Source of the DNA: JAIVGV01 sp031425275
GTDB lineage: Bacteria; Acidobacteriota; Blastocatellia; Pyrinomonadales; Pyrinomonadaceae
Reading direction: 5' to 3'
DNA length: 64,000 nucleotides
NCBI GenBank assembly: GCA_031425275.1
Contig: JANPJA010000043.1
Coordinates: 1-64,000, forward strand
The notes beneath the pieces were generated by a model. It was given only the letters and a program-made list of their open reading frames with translations, had not been told where the DNA came from and made no database searches. Positions 9,207 to 17,868 of this stretch are shown here, one piece after another. Each line of letters begins with the position of its first letter. Position 1 is the first letter of the stretch. A program made the translations under genes and the position numbers.

Positions 9207-10784
9207 ATGAAGAAAGTTCTCACGTTCGTCGCGGCCCTCGCGCTCGTCGCGGCGGTCTGCGTCCCCGTCACCGTGAACAGTCAGGACAAGAAGCGAGACG
9301 ACAGCCCCGGCAAGTTCGACGGCTACGAGACGAAGCTCAAGCGCAAACTCGATAAAGTCCCCGGCCAGTACATCGTCGTGCTCAAGGACTACGCGGCCGA
9401 CCCGAAGGGCGAACTCTCACTCGCCGGCGTGATCGCCGATGATCTGGCCTCGGCCTATAACGGTAAGATCAAACACGTCTATCGCAACGCGCTGCACGGC
9501 TTCACGGTCGAGATGTCGGAGCAGGACGTGCAACTCCTGTTGCAGGACTCGCGCGTCGCCTACGTCGAAGAGGACGGCTACGTCAAAGCCTCGACCACGC
9601 AGAGCAGCCCGCCGTGGGGCCTCGACCGCATCGACCAGCGCGACCTGCCCCTCAACTCGCAGTACACCTACACGCCGACCGGCGCGGGCGTCCACGCCTA
9701 CGTCATCGACACCGGCATCCGCACCACGCACGCGCAGTTCGGCGGTCGCGCCAACGGCAACGGCTTCTCGTCCATCAACGACGGCAACGGCTCGAACGAC
9801 TGCAACGGCCACGGCACGCACGTCGCCGGCACCATCGGCGGCTCGACCTACGGCGTCGCCAAGGGCGTCACGCTCCACCCCGTGCGCGTGCTCGACTGCG
9901 CGGGCGGCGGCACCGACGCCACCGTCATCGCGGGCGTCGATTGGGTGACGGCCAACCGCATCACGCCGGCCGTGGCGAACCTCTCGCTCGGCGGCGGCGC
10001 GTCCACGACGCTCGACACCGCCGTCCAGAACATGATCAACGCCGGGGTTTCGACTTCCGTCGCCGCCGGCAACGACTACGGGCAGAACGCCTGCAACTTG
10101 TCGCCCGCGCGCGTCGCCGCCGCCATCACCGTCGGCTCGACGACCACGTCCGACGCCAAGTCCGACTTCTCGAACATAGGCACCTGCCTCGACATCTTCG
10201 CGCCCGGCTCCGGCGTCCTGTCTTCGTGGTACACGTCGGACACGGCGACGAACACGATCTCCGGCACCTCGATGGCGACGCCGCACGTCGCGGGCGTGGC
10301 GGCCCTCTACCTGCAAGGCAACCCGTCGGCCTCGCCCGCCGCCGTGCGCGATCAGATCGTCAACACGGCCTCGACCAACAAGCTTACGGGCATCGGGACG
10401 GGGTCGCCCAACCGGCTGCTCTATTCGCCGCTGACGACCGGCGGCGGCGGCGGCGGCGGCGTGCCCGCGGCCTGCACCGGCGGGACGCTCGCCACCGACA
10501 CGCTCACCTTCACCGGCGACTTCGACTACCACCCGAACGGCAGCTACTACTACAGCTCCGTCTCCGGCACGCACAAGGGCTGTCTCGTCGGGCCGACCTC
10601 GGGCGCGGACTTCGATCTCTACTTGCAGAAGTGGAACGGCTCGGCGTGGGTCATCGTCGCGCGCGGCGAGACCGCGACCTCCAACGAGACCATCACCTAC
10701 ACCGGCACGTCCGGCTATTACCGCTGGCAGGCTTACTCCTACAGCGGGACGGGCAGCTACAACTTCTGGCGGCTGGCCCCGTAA
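9207..10784 (+). CDS. Secreted subtilisin-like serine protease (S8, proteinase K type)
   Basis: 525 residues from ATG 9207; this start is spaced about 10 bases from GAGGAG, while the TTG at 9201 is too close. Order: signal peptide (1-25), I9-type propeptide (about 50-128, IVVLKDYA...YVEEDGYV), peptidase S8 domain with Asp168 (AYVIDTGIR), His202 (NGHGTHVAG) and Ser355 (GTSMATPHVAG), a Gly-rich linker, then a C-terminal beta domain resembling pre-peptidase C-terminal (PPC) domains (DFDLYLQKWNGSAW). It is expected to be exported, self-activated, and to degrade proteins outside the cell. It is transcribed alone with a strong terminator. Confidence 0.93.
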   Translation: MKKVLTFVAALALVAAVCVPVTVNSQDKKRDDSPGKFDGYETKLKRKLDKVPGQYIVVLKDYAADPKGELSLAGVIADDLASAYNGKIKHVYRNALHGFTVEMSEQDVQLLLQDSRVAYVEEDGYVKASTTQSSPPWGLDRIDQRDLPLNSQYTYTPTGAGVHAYVIDTGIRTTHAQFGGRANGNGFSSINDGNGSNDCNGHGTHVAGTIGGSTYGVAKGVTLHPVRVLDCAGGGTDATVIAGVDWVTANRITPAVANLSLGGGASTTLDTAVQNMINAGVSTSVAAGNDYGQNACNLSPARVAAAITVGSTTTSDAKSDFSNIGTCLDIFAPGSGVLSSWYTSDTATNTISGTSMATPHVAGVAALYLQGNPSASPAAVRDQIVNTASTNKLTGIGTGSPNRLLYSPLTTGGGGGGGVPAACTGGTLATDTLTFTGDFDYHPNGSYYYSSVSGTHKGCLVGPTSGADFDLYLQKWNGSAWVIVARGETATSNETITYTGTSGYYRWQAYSYSGTGSYNFWRLAP

Positions 10785-10801
10785 GCTTGTCGGAAACGTC
10801 G

Positions 10802-10838
10802 AAGGCCGGGGGGAGTTACCGTAACTCCCCCCGGCCTT
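10802..10838 (+). terminator. Terminator of the subtilase gene
   Basis: An 18-bp perfect inverted repeat (AAGGCCGGGGGGAGTTAC and its complement) separated by one base lies 17 bp past the stop. The apex must open to form the loop. A short TTTG follows. Confidence 0.85.
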
Positions 10839-10920
10839 TGCCTTGCCCGCGCGATGAAGATAGGATGGCTCCGCTTTTATCCGACAGCCTCTGACGCCCG
10901 CCGCCCCGCCGCCGCCGCTT

Positions 10921-11676
10921 ATGAACGAATCGCCGCCCACCGCGAGAGCCAAAGAGCCGCGGCTTCCCCTGCTCCAGATTTTAATTCTTTTCCTGTCCGT
11001 CTATGTGCTGGGGGTGATATTTGTTCAAACCGTCGTCCCGCTCTCGCCGGAAACTACTCTGCTGCTCGACAGAATCGATTTAGCCATCTGCCTGATTTTT
11101 ATCTACGACTTCTTCCTGCGACTGTACCGCGCGCCTTCCAAACTAGGCTTCTTGAAGTGGGGCTGGATCGACTTAGTCTCAAGTATCCCGATGCTGGACG
11201 TGTTCCGCTGGGGGCGGTTCGCGAGAGTGATCCGGATTCTGCGCATCCTCCGCGCTTTCAGATCAACCAAGCACTTAATCAACTACCTCTTCAGACATCG
11301 CGCCAAAAGCACTTTCGCCACGGTCGCGCTGATCTCTATCGTCCTGACTATTTTCTCGTCCATCGCGATGTTGAATTTCGAGAGCGCGGCGGAATCGAAC
11401 ATCAAGACTCCTTCCGACGCGCTGTGGTGGTCTTTCGCCACGATCACGACCGTCGGCTACGGTGACAAGTACCCGATTACGCTGGAAGGCAGATTAGTGG
11501 CCGTCGTCTTGATGACGGCCGGCGTGGGTTTGTTCGGCACCTTCACGGGCTACGTGGCGAGTTTCTTCGTCGAGGCGGAGCAACAGAAAGAAGCCAGCGA
11601 GATTCAACAGTTGATCGAGGAAGTTAGATTGTTGAGAGGTAAGATCGAGGCGTTGGAGCGGAGGGAATCGGAATGA
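10921..11676 (+). CDS. Voltage-gated-type potassium channel (6-TM)
   Basis: 251 residues. Six hydrophobic segments are visible. An S4-like helix has regularly spaced Arg (RWGRFARVIRILRILRAFR, about residues 95-115), and the pore loop carries the canonical K+ filter TTVGYGD (about residue 177). The C-terminus ends in a heptad-like coiled coil (EIQQLIEEVRLLRGKIEALE) probably used for tetramer assembly. There is no RCK/TrkA domain. It should conduct K+ across the inner membrane with voltage sensitivity. It stands between two secreted proteases without operon links. Confidence 0.88.
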   Translation: MNESPPTARAKEPRLPLLQILILFLSVYVLGVIFVQTVVPLSPETTLLLDRIDLAICLIFIYDFFLRLYRAPSKLGFLKWGWIDLVSSIPMLDVFRWGRFARVIRILRILRAFRSTKHLINYLFRHRAKSTFATVALISIVLTIFSSIAMLNFESAAESNIKTPSDALWWSFATITTVGYGDKYPITLEGRLVAVVLMTAGVGLFGTFTGYVASFFVEAEQQKEASEIQQLIEEVRLLRGKIEALERRESE

Positions 11677-11780
11677 TCAAACTATCGAGTTGCGGGCCGG
11701 CGTTGGCGCTATGGTCGGCCGGTTAATTCGGCGAATGTGCGAGCGGCATATGAAGTCAGTGTCACGCGCGCCGGCGAGTG

Positions 11781-12126
11781 CTCTCTTCACTTAGTTCGAC
11801 CGCCGAACTATTCTTTTTTTGTTTCGCCGTGTCTTATCTCTTGCGCCGCTCATGCGCGCATACTATATTCACAATCCCCCGAACCAGCGGATACATTCTT
11901 CCAGTCAGGTGCGGTGCTCGTGTGGTCATAACTACTACCCTCCGCCGAGCACCCGTAGCAGATTTAACAAGTCGGTCGGCCTTCATCCTCGCATAGTAGT
12001 GCTGTACTTTCATTCTTTATTTAGCCCTCCCGCGGCCGTGCCATGCCGCCCGCTATCTTCTCAAACGGGTCGCACCCTGAGGGCGGCTCACCCACCCACC
12101 TACCCATCACCCATTCGGAGGAAAGA
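11781..12126 (+). promoter_or_regulatory. Duplicated leader, copy B (upstream of M43 protease gene)
   Basis: Colinear with 5600-5946 nearly without gaps (TATATTCACAATC at 11864-11876; GAGGGCGGCTCACCCACCCA at 12079-12098). It ends in GGAGGAAAGA before ATG 12127. The following proteins belong to different protease families, so the leader looks more conserved than the genes. Confidence 0.75.
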
Positions 12127-13158
12127 ATGAAGAAGTACACCCTTGCTCTTGCTTTGTTTGCGATCAGCTTTGCGTTCCTGATTGCCAGCGTCCCCACGAA
12201 AGATGTCGGCGCGCAGGGCCGCCCCGACAATCCCGGTCAGCAATCAGCAGTCAGAGCCGACGGTAAAGTCGTCGCCCCCGACGGCGTCGTTTTTGAGTCG
12301 CACAAAGCCTTCATCGACGCCGGCAGGAAGTGCAACACGCGCCACGCCGACGACATCGAGATGGAAAAGGTTGACAAGCAGTTGGCGGCCAACCGCGCGG
12401 CTCGGGGCGGCGGCTCCGGCGGCACCTCGCCCGACGCTTCCAGAATCTACCCGGTCGGCTCCGTCACCATCCCGGTTTATGTCCATGTCGTTTCCAAGGC
12501 GGACGGCACGGGTAACATCCCCGATTCGATGATCAACGCCCAGATCGCGGCGATGAACGAGCACTTCAGCGGTCAGGACACGCCGGCCTACCGGACTGCC
12601 GCCGCCAACATGTCGTTCCGCTTCTCGCTGACGGCCGTGACGCGCACGATCAACGACACGTGGTACGCCGCGGGCCCCGGCTCGGCGGCCGAGTCGCAGA
12701 TGAAGAACGGCCTGCGTCAGGGCACGGCCGACGACCTGAACTTCTACACCAACGGCGGCGGCGGCTATCTCGGCTGGGCGACCTTCCCGTCCGACTATTC
12801 CACCAAGCCGACGATGGACGGCGTGGTCTGCTACTGGGCGACACTCCCCGGCTCCAACTACGTCCCCTACAACGAGGGCGACACCGGCACGCACGAAGTC
12901 GGCCACTGGCTCGGCCTCTACCACACCTTCCAGGGCGGCTGCAACGGCGGCGGCGACGGCGTCGCGGACACGCCCGCCGAGCGCGCGGCGACCTACGGCT
13001 GCCCGAGCGGCAGCTTGGACACCTGCCGGACCAAGACCGGCCTCGACCCCTACGAGAACTTCATGGACTACACGGACGACCCGTGCATGTATAAGTTCAG
13101 CTCGGGTCAGGTTGATCGCAGCGACAGCATGTGGTCAACGTACCGCGCCGGCAAGTAA
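12127..13158 (+). CDS. Secreted zinc metalloprotease, M43 (pappalysin/cytophagalysin) family
   Basis: 343 residues from ATG 12127 behind GGAGGA. The signal peptide ends near GAQ (residue 30). A propeptide-like region (31-105) precedes the catalytic domain. The zinc site is HEVGHWLGLYH (His256, Glu257, His260, His266), followed by FMDYTDDPCM as the Met-turn, with conserved Cys pairs. The pattern is typical of the M43B family, which cleaves extracellular proteins. No C-terminal sorting domain is present. It is followed directly by a terminator and shares its leader with the metzincin gene at 5947. Confidence 0.9.
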   Translation: MKKYTLALALFAISFAFLIASVPTKDVGAQGRPDNPGQQSAVRADGKVVAPDGVVFESHKAFIDAGRKCNTRHADDIEMEKVDKQLAANRAARGGGSGGTSPDASRIYPVGSVTIPVYVHVVSKADGTGNIPDSMINAQIAAMNEHFSGQDTPAYRTAAANMSFRFSLTAVTRTINDTWYAAGPGSAAESQMKNGLRQGTADDLNFYTNGGGGYLGWATFPSDYSTKPTMDGVVCYWATLPGSNYVPYNEGDTGTHEVGHWLGLYHTFQGGCNGGGDGVADTPAERAATYGCPSGSLDTCRTKTGLDPYENFMDYTDDPCMYKFSSGQVDRSDSMWSTYRAGK

Positions 13159-13191
13159 AGCGGCGGCGTCAGAGGCCGTAGCCGGAAATTT

Positions 13192-13223
13192 GAAGGAGCG
13201 CCGCTTCGGGGGCGCTCCTTCTT
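13192..13223 (+). terminator. Terminator of the M43 protease gene
   Basis: GAAGGAGCGCC pairs with GGCGCTCCTTC around a TTCG-containing loop and is followed by TTATCTT. Confidence 0.85.
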
Positions 13224-13248
13224 ATCTTGAGTCCCCGGAGGAATTTCG

Positions 13249-13695
13249 ATGCGTATATTTTTAACGCCTCTCTACATGACAGTCCTATCCGTCGCTGCGG
13301 CGGCGGGCGGGGTGACCCTGTCACGGTCGCCGCAAGAAGGCCGCATCATGGTCCCGCCGGGGCTGAAATGCGACCGGAGCGATCTCACCTCCTACGACGG
13401 CCGGGTGATCGCCTACCGCCGCCGCCGGGCGAGCACATTCCTGCGCATCCGCACCAACTCCGACACCACCGAAGAGGTTATCATCCGTCACCCGGCGGCG
13501 GGCGACCCGTCAAAGTTCTACCTGCTCAATGGCGAGGCGTTTGCGAAAAGCAACTGGCGGTTAATCGAGAAGAGGTGGGGCGTGCTGAGACCGAACATGC
13601 GCGCCAACGTCTGGGTCTGCCGGGGTAACGCGGCCGTGCAGCCCGTGGTGGATTGGCGGCCGGACGATACGGGGGCATACCCTCGCAGCCGATAG
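13249..13695 (+). CDS. Small exported hypothetical protein
   Basis: 148 residues from ATG 13249 behind CGGAGGA. A signal-like segment (residues 1-24) precedes a basic domain with two Cys (LKCDRSDL, VWVCRGN). I do not recognise the family. The middle is a compact beta-rich stretch (GRVIAYRRRRASTFLRIRT, PSKFYLLNGEAF). It is a single gene between two hairpins. Export is inferred from the signal peptide alone. Confidence 0.6.
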   Translation: MRIFLTPLYMTVLSVAAAAGGVTLSRSPQEGRIMVPPGLKCDRSDLTSYDGRVIAYRRRRASTFLRIRTNSDTTEEVIIRHPAAGDPSKFYLLNGEAFAKSNWRLIEKRWGVLRPNMRANVWVCRGNAAVQPVVDWRPDDTGAYPRSR

Positions 13696-13770
13696 AGTCG
13701 CGGCGGCGGCGGCGGCGGCCGGATGTCGCGCCGTCGGTAAGTGATCAGTGAGCGGTCGGTTAAAAACAGC

Positions 13771-13800
13771 ACGGGCCGTCCGTCATTGCGGACGGCCCGT
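13771..13800. terminator. Strong hairpin, probable terminator
   Basis: A 12-bp perfect stem ACGGGCCGTCCG/CGGACGGCCCGT with loop TCATTG. The T-rich side (GCTGTTTTTA) lies on the minus strand, so as a Rho-independent terminator it would stop minus-strand transcripts; it may act in both directions after the 13249 gene. Confidence 0.6.
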
Positions 13801-13907
13801 TCGACGTAAGGCGACCGCGCCAAGACCGCACTCTGTTAACCCCCGCGTCTCGGTTTTGACCATTTCACCTTTTCCCCTAAAATTTTCGCGGAGGCATTGC
13901 ACGAACT

Positions 13908-14936
13908 TTGCTCGGACGTTACATGCACAGGCTTGAGCGGCGGCTGGCCGCGCGCGGCGAGGAGCGGCACATTCGCCCCTTCGAGTGGGGCGCGGAGTTC
14001 GTCCTCGAACACCCGAACGGCGATGACGCGCGCCGCGCCGTCGCCGACTACGCGCGCCGCGCCGTCGCCGAAAGCGATGAGTTCTACGCCCTGCCCGAGA
14101 TCACGGACTTCCGGCTCGCGTCGGATTTGCTCACGTGGACGAGCGTCGTCGAGACCCCCGCGGCCGAGAACAACACGGCGCGCGCGCACTTCTTCCCCGA
14201 GCAGACGCGCGGGGGGAAGCCCGACGACGCGCGACGCGCCGTCGTCATCCTCCCGCACTGGAACGCCAAGGAGGGAACCTACTTCGAGCTGGCCCGCGTC
14301 TTCGCGCGTCTCGGCATCGCCGCGCTGCGTCTGACGCTCCCCTACCACGAGGCGCGACGGCCGCCCGAACTCGAACGCGCCGATCATTTGGTCAGCCCCA
14401 ACGTCGGCCGCACGCTCCAGTCGATGCGACAGGCGGTCGTTGACACGCGCGCGGCCGTGCGCTGGCTCTCGGGGCAGGGCTACGGGCGCGTCGGCGTCGT
14501 CGGCACGAGCATCGGGTCGTGCGTGGCCTTCCTCGCGCTCGCGCACGAGCCGCTGATCCGCGCCGGGGTCTTCAACCACGCCTCCGGCTACGTGGCCGAC
14601 GTGACGTGGCGCGGCCTCTCGACCGCCCACGTCCGCGCCGGGATCGGCGACGCGCTCACGCTCGAAGAGTTGCGCGAGGCGTGGCTGCCGGTCAGCCCCA
14701 TCGCCTACATCGACCGGCTCGCGGTTCAACCGCCGCGCCCCATCCGCTTCATCTCGGCGCGCTATGATTTGACCTTCCCCGTCGATCTCTCGCGCGACAT
14801 CATCGAGCGCATCCGCGCCTCCGGCCACCCGCTCGACGTGGTCTGGCTCCCCTGCGGCCACTACACGCTCGGCGAGACGCCATTCAAATATGTGGACGGC
14901 TGGAAGATCGTCCGGTTCATCCACAAACAACTCTAG
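13908..14936 (+). CDS. Alpha/beta hydrolase
   Basis: 342 residues from TTG 13908 (GGAGG about 13 bases upstream); ATG 13923 is an alternative start. The fold signature includes VVILPHWNAKEGTYFEL (oxyanion region), the nucleophile elbow GTSIGSCVA with Ser as nucleophile, and a late His in PCGHYTLGETPF; an acid is likely in FISARYDLTFP. It resembles the alpha/beta-hydrolase family related to ABHD18. Substrate is unknown. No signal peptide is present, so it is cytoplasmic. It is followed 34 bp later by the TPR gene in the same direction. Confidence 0.78.
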   Translation: MLGRYMHRLERRLAARGEERHIRPFEWGAEFVLEHPNGDDARRAVADYARRAVAESDEFYALPEITDFRLASDLLTWTSVVETPAAENNTARAHFFPEQTRGGKPDDARRAVVILPHWNAKEGTYFELARVFARLGIAALRLTLPYHEARRPPELERADHLVSPNVGRTLQSMRQAVVDTRAAVRWLSGQGYGRVGVVGTSIGSCVAFLALAHEPLIRAGVFNHASGYVADVTWRGLSTAHVRAGIGDALTLEELREAWLPVSPIAYIDRLAVQPPRPIRFISARYDLTFPVDLSRDIIERIRASGHPLDVVWLPCGHYTLGETPFKYVDGWKIVRFIHKQL

Positions 14937-14970
14937 ACTTCCCCCGCGTTTTCGTCTCTAATGCGCGGCC

Positions 14971-15933
14971 ATGAGACTACTGTCCACGCCCGCCGCCTTC
15001 CTCTTACTCGTCGCCGCCGCCGCCGCCGTCATCTCCACGCCCGCGCAGACCAGGCAGCGCGGCCGGGCCGCGTCGCCGCCGCCCGGCCGCGAGTTCGTCG
15101 GGCGGAGCGCGCCGCCCGTCTCCGTCGAGGCGCGTCGCGAGATGGAAGCGCGACTCGCCGAAGCCCGCGCCGCCCACGAACGCAACCCGCGCGACGCCGA
15201 CGCCATCATCTGGCTCGGCCGCCGCACGGCCTACCTCGGCCGCTTCGACGAGAGCGTCCGCATCTACACGCGCGGCCTCCGCCTTCACCCGCGCGACGCG
15301 CGCCTCCTCCGCCACCGCGGTCACCGCCTGATCACGCTCCGCCGCTTCCGCGAAGCCGCCGCCGATCTCACGCGCGCCGCCCGACTCATCGCGGGCCGGC
15401 CCGACGAAGTGGAACCCGACGGCATCCCCAACGCGCGCAACACGCCGACGAGCACGCTCCACTCGAACGTCTGGTATCACCTCGGCCTCGCCCACTACCT
15501 GCGCGGCGACTTCCGCTCGGCCCTTCGCGCCTACCGCGAGTGCCTGAAAGTCTCGACCAACCCCGACATGCTCGTCGCCACCTCCCACTGGCTCTACATG
15601 ACGCTGCGCCGCACCCGTCGCGACCGCGAGGCCGCGCGCCTGCTCGAACCCGTCACCGCCGGCATGGACATCATCGAGAACCGCGACTACCTGCGCCTGC
15701 TGCTGCTGTACAAAGGCGAGCTCACGCCCGAAGCCCTGCTCGAAGAGACCGCGCGCGCCGCGACCCCGCTCGGCAACACGACCGTCGGCTACGGCGTCGC
15801 CAACTGGCACTCGTACAACGGCCGCCGCGCCGAAGCCGCCGCCCTGCTGCGCCGCGTCACCGCCAGCCCCCAGTGGACGAGCTTCGGCTACATCGCCGCC
15901 GAGGCCGACTTGAACAGACTCGACGAGAGATAG
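14971..15933 (+). CDS. Secreted tetratricopeptide-repeat protein
   Basis: 320 residues. The signal peptide (residues 1-26, ending STPAQ) is followed by TPR-like helical pairs: DADAIIWLGRRTAYLGRFDE, RLLRHRGHRLITLRRFREAA, VWYHLGLAHYLRGDFRSA and further degenerate repeats. It probably acts as an extracytoplasmic scaffold. The N-terminus after the signal is Pro/Arg-rich. No enzymatic motif is seen. Confidence 0.72.
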   Translation: MRLLSTPAAFLLLVAAAAAVISTPAQTRQRGRAASPPPGREFVGRSAPPVSVEARREMEARLAEARAAHERNPRDADAIIWLGRRTAYLGRFDESVRIYTRGLRLHPRDARLLRHRGHRLITLRRFREAAADLTRAARLIAGRPDEVEPDGIPNARNTPTSTLHSNVWYHLGLAHYLRGDFRSALRAYRECLKVSTNPDMLVATSHWLYMTLRRTRRDREAARLLEPVTAGMDIIENRDYLRLLLLYKGELTPEALLEETARAATPLGNTTVGYGVANWHSYNGRRAEAAALLRRVTASPQWTSFGYIAAEADLNRLDER

Positions 15934-16176
15934 CTACCGCCAAAGCGGAGCCATCCACACCTCTTCCGAATTACAATCTTTTAGAGCGTGTCATCTGGAA
16001 GAGGTATGGATAGCACTCCGATCAGCATATTATCTGTACTTGGTATATGAATCAGTAGTTATGCTGCTTCGCTTCTGTATTTTGTTTTACCTTTCAATGT
16101 GTTGCCCGGCGCGGGCGTAGCGTTTCAATTAACCCGTAGGGATTTACGGATGTAGGGCAGCCCTTTACCAGGTGAG
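15934..16176. other. AT-rich intergenic region with hairpin
   Basis: ATCCACACCTCTTCC (15953-15967) pairs with 15997-16011 (one mismatch, 29-base loop). The rest (16012-16176) is AT-rich and shows no gene. The hairpin lacks a T-run, so it may be a remnant repeat rather than a terminator. Confidence 0.5.
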
Positions 16177-16362
16177 ATGGCGAAAAAACTTCGTAACCCG
16201 CACAACCTACCTGACAAAGTCTGCGCGGCCTGCGGGCTGCGCTTCGTGTGGCGGAAGAAGTGGGAGAGGGATTGGGCGGACGTGCGCTACTGCTCCGCGC
16301 GGTGCCGGCGGGCATCCGGCGACCTGAGACAAGAAGGCGGCACCGGCTCGGCGGGAAAGTAG
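16177..16362 (+). CDS. DUF2256 small zinc-finger protein
   Basis: 61 residues. The core LPDKVCAACGLRFVWRKKW...YCSARCRR matches the DUF2256 pattern: two Cys pairs (CxxC, CxxxC) that would bind one zinc, with the diagnostic WRKKWERDW. The family is widespread and its role is unknown. The gene is isolated. Length agrees with the family (about 50-60 residues). Confidence 0.85.
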   Translation: MAKKLRNPHNLPDKVCAACGLRFVWRKKWERDWADVRYCSARCRRASGDLRQEGGTGSAGK

Positions 16363-16555
16363 TTGGCGCGGGGGAGGGGGTTTATACCCGGCGGCGCAAC
16401 CTGACATCAAGTTTGAAGTGCAACACCGACTAAGATTCGTTATAGCATTCCAGCGGCGTCTTAAATTCCAGCCGCTTCCGCGTGCGCGACGTGTGACGGC
16501 GGGCGTTATGCCGCGCGCTTGAAGCTCTCCTCAACATTTGGCTAGATGTTTCGCA
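16363..16555. other. Intergenic region before two small genes
   Basis: 193 bp with no supported gene. It includes GGCGGGCGTTATGC at about 16498-16511, a motif that recurs as CCGGGCGTTACGC near 17145; see rejected integron idea. Confidence 0.4.
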
Positions 16556-16792
16556 ATGGACTTCGAGATTGTCGGCGAAATTTCTGAGGTTGAAACCATT
16601 GCTGTTGGCACGGGCATTCGTGATCGCGCTCGATTGCGCAAGCAGTATGGGAGGGGCAGGTGGCGCAAGCTGAAAGGTATTGCCAAAGTGCGCCTGCTCA
16701 GTGGTAGGATACGGTTGGCTGAACTACATTGGTATGAAGCGCACGGCATCGGGAAGAGAGAATTCAAGTTGAAACTGCCGTTTTTAGATTAG
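16556..16792 (+). CDS. Small conserved hypothetical protein
   Basis: 78 residues from ATG 16556; the TTG at 16538 is less likely. The sequence IAVGTGIRDRARLRKQYG and GRWRKLKG, then ELHWYEAHGIGKREFK, is a pattern I know from short conserved proteins of unknown function in many bacteria. It is basic and compact, with no membrane segment. Its stop is separated by only two bases from the start of the next small gene, so the two are probably co-translated. Confidence 0.68.
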   Translation: MDFEIVGEISEVETIAVGTGIRDRARLRKQYGRGRWRKLKGIAKVRLLSGRIRLAELHWYEAHGIGKREFKLKLPFLD

Positions 16793-16794
16793 CC

Positions 16795-17037
16795 ATGAAA
16801 AAAGCAGAAAAACAGACGGCGCATTTTGCGGTCTGCCTTAATAATGAAGGTTATAAAGCCTCACTCGAGGTGGGTAAGCTCTACCGTTTTATCCCTGACA
16901 GGGAAGCGGAGGTCGAGGGGTTGATTCGGGTGGTGGATGAAAGCGGAGAAGATTATGCTTTCGCCGCGAATCGTTTTCATCCGGTGAATTTACCCGCCCC
17001 GGTCGAGAAGGCATTGTTAGCGGCATCTCACGCCTAA
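16795..17037 (+). CDS. Small conserved hypothetical protein
   Basis: 80 residues from ATG 16795. Contains LYRFIPDREAEVEGLIRVVDESGEDYAFAANRF, a pattern seen in short uncharacterised proteins (LYxxIPD...VVDESGEDY). Acidic, no membrane segment. Coupled to the preceding basic protein, giving a small acidic/basic gene pair. A toxin-antitoxin type role has no direct support here. Confidence 0.65.
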   Translation: MKKAEKQTAHFAVCLNNEGYKASLEVGKLYRFIPDREAEVEGLIRVVDESGEDYAFAANRFHPVNLPAPVEKALLAASHA

Positions 17038-17183
17038 ACGCCTCGGCATAACGAGTCCTTGCAGCACCACACCTCGCCGGCGCGGCTCTCATACTTACCC
17101 TTTACGAATTAAGCCGCAGGCCGCGCGGCCGGCGCGGCTCGATGCCGGGCGTTACGCCTCTACATTTCAGTTGGAGAATTCAC

Positions 17184-17654
17184 ATGCGACTCGCGTTCAC
17201 GATGTTGCTCGTCCTGGTTATCCCGGCGGGCGTCTGTGCCCAGTCTAAGGGGGTCAAGACTTTCCCGTTTGAGAAGAAGGCGGGCTCTCACACGGCCCGG
17301 GTCGTCTTTCGGACCAAGGTCTTCGAGCGCGCGCGGCACAGGAGCACCGAAGTTCGGGAGGGGCAGACGATGGTGGACGGGCGCCCGGCTATCGGGACGG
17401 ACGGCAGCATCCCGGCCGTGGAGATTGATTCGATGAGATTTTACTTTGACGGGAAAGAGATCAAAGTCCCGTGGAAGTTGTACGCGGATTGTTTCAATCC
17501 GAATTTCGGCGACGAGCACGTCAGCTTAAAATTCGGGCGCGACGGCCGGAGTGTGATGGTCACGATGTCCGGGTCTGACGGGGCGGGCGGTTACGCGGTG
17601 AGCTGGACGTTGAGGAAGAACGGCCGGCATGTCAGGTCTATCGACCAACCTTGA
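17184..17654 (+). CDS. Small exported hypothetical protein
   Basis: 156 residues from ATG 17184 behind GGAG. Signal peptide MRLAFTMLLVLVIPAGVCAQ, then a beta-rich domain with MRFYFDGKEIKVPWKLYADC. I do not recognise the family. No membrane anchor follows the signal, so the protein is probably periplasmic or secreted. Transcribed in the same direction as the next exported gene, 214 bp away. Confidence 0.62.
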   Translation: MRLAFTMLLVLVIPAGVCAQSKGVKTFPFEKKAGSHTARVVFRTKVFERARHRSTEVREGQTMVDGRPAIGTDGSIPAVEIDSMRFYFDGKEIKVPWKLYADCFNPNFGDEHVSLKFGRDGRSVMVTMSGSDGAGGYAVSWTLRKNGRHVRSIDQP

Positions 17655-17868
17655 AGTCGCCGGGGCGCGGGATAAAAACGGCGCGGCGGCGGGCGCGCGA
17701 ATCAGCGGCCCTCTCAGGTTGCAAGTTTCGCCCGCGGCGGCTGAAGTCCGGCGTCGGGCGTCGGCCCTTGAGTTTCCTTGTGGAGTTGAGCGGCCCACTT
17801 CAGCCATTGACGAAGTGGGGAAACTGGAATACTTATCTTCCACTCTTCGGAAGGCAAAGGAGACAACC
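17655..17868. other. Intergenic region with small hairpin
   Basis: CCCACTTC (17794-17801) pairs with GAAGTGGG (17812-17819). A strong ribosome site AAAGGAG precedes 17869. Confidence 0.45.

Noticed and set aside
9417..10952. Long antisense open frame (511 codons) opposite the subtilase gene
   Set aside because: High GC with strong third-position bias opens antisense frames; the plus strand has a clear family match, signal peptide and ribosome site.
15953..16011. tRNA-like or riboswitch interpretation of the hairpin
   Set aside because: A single stem with a 29-base loop; no T-loop or conserved riboswitch core.
16498..17160. Possible integron gene cassettes, from GGGCGTTATGC (about 16501) and GCATAACGAG (about 17046) to CCGGGCGTTACGC (about 17145)
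   Set aside because: The inner L boxes do not pair: bases after GCATAAC are not complementary to those before GTTACGC. No integrase is in view. The motif could be chance.
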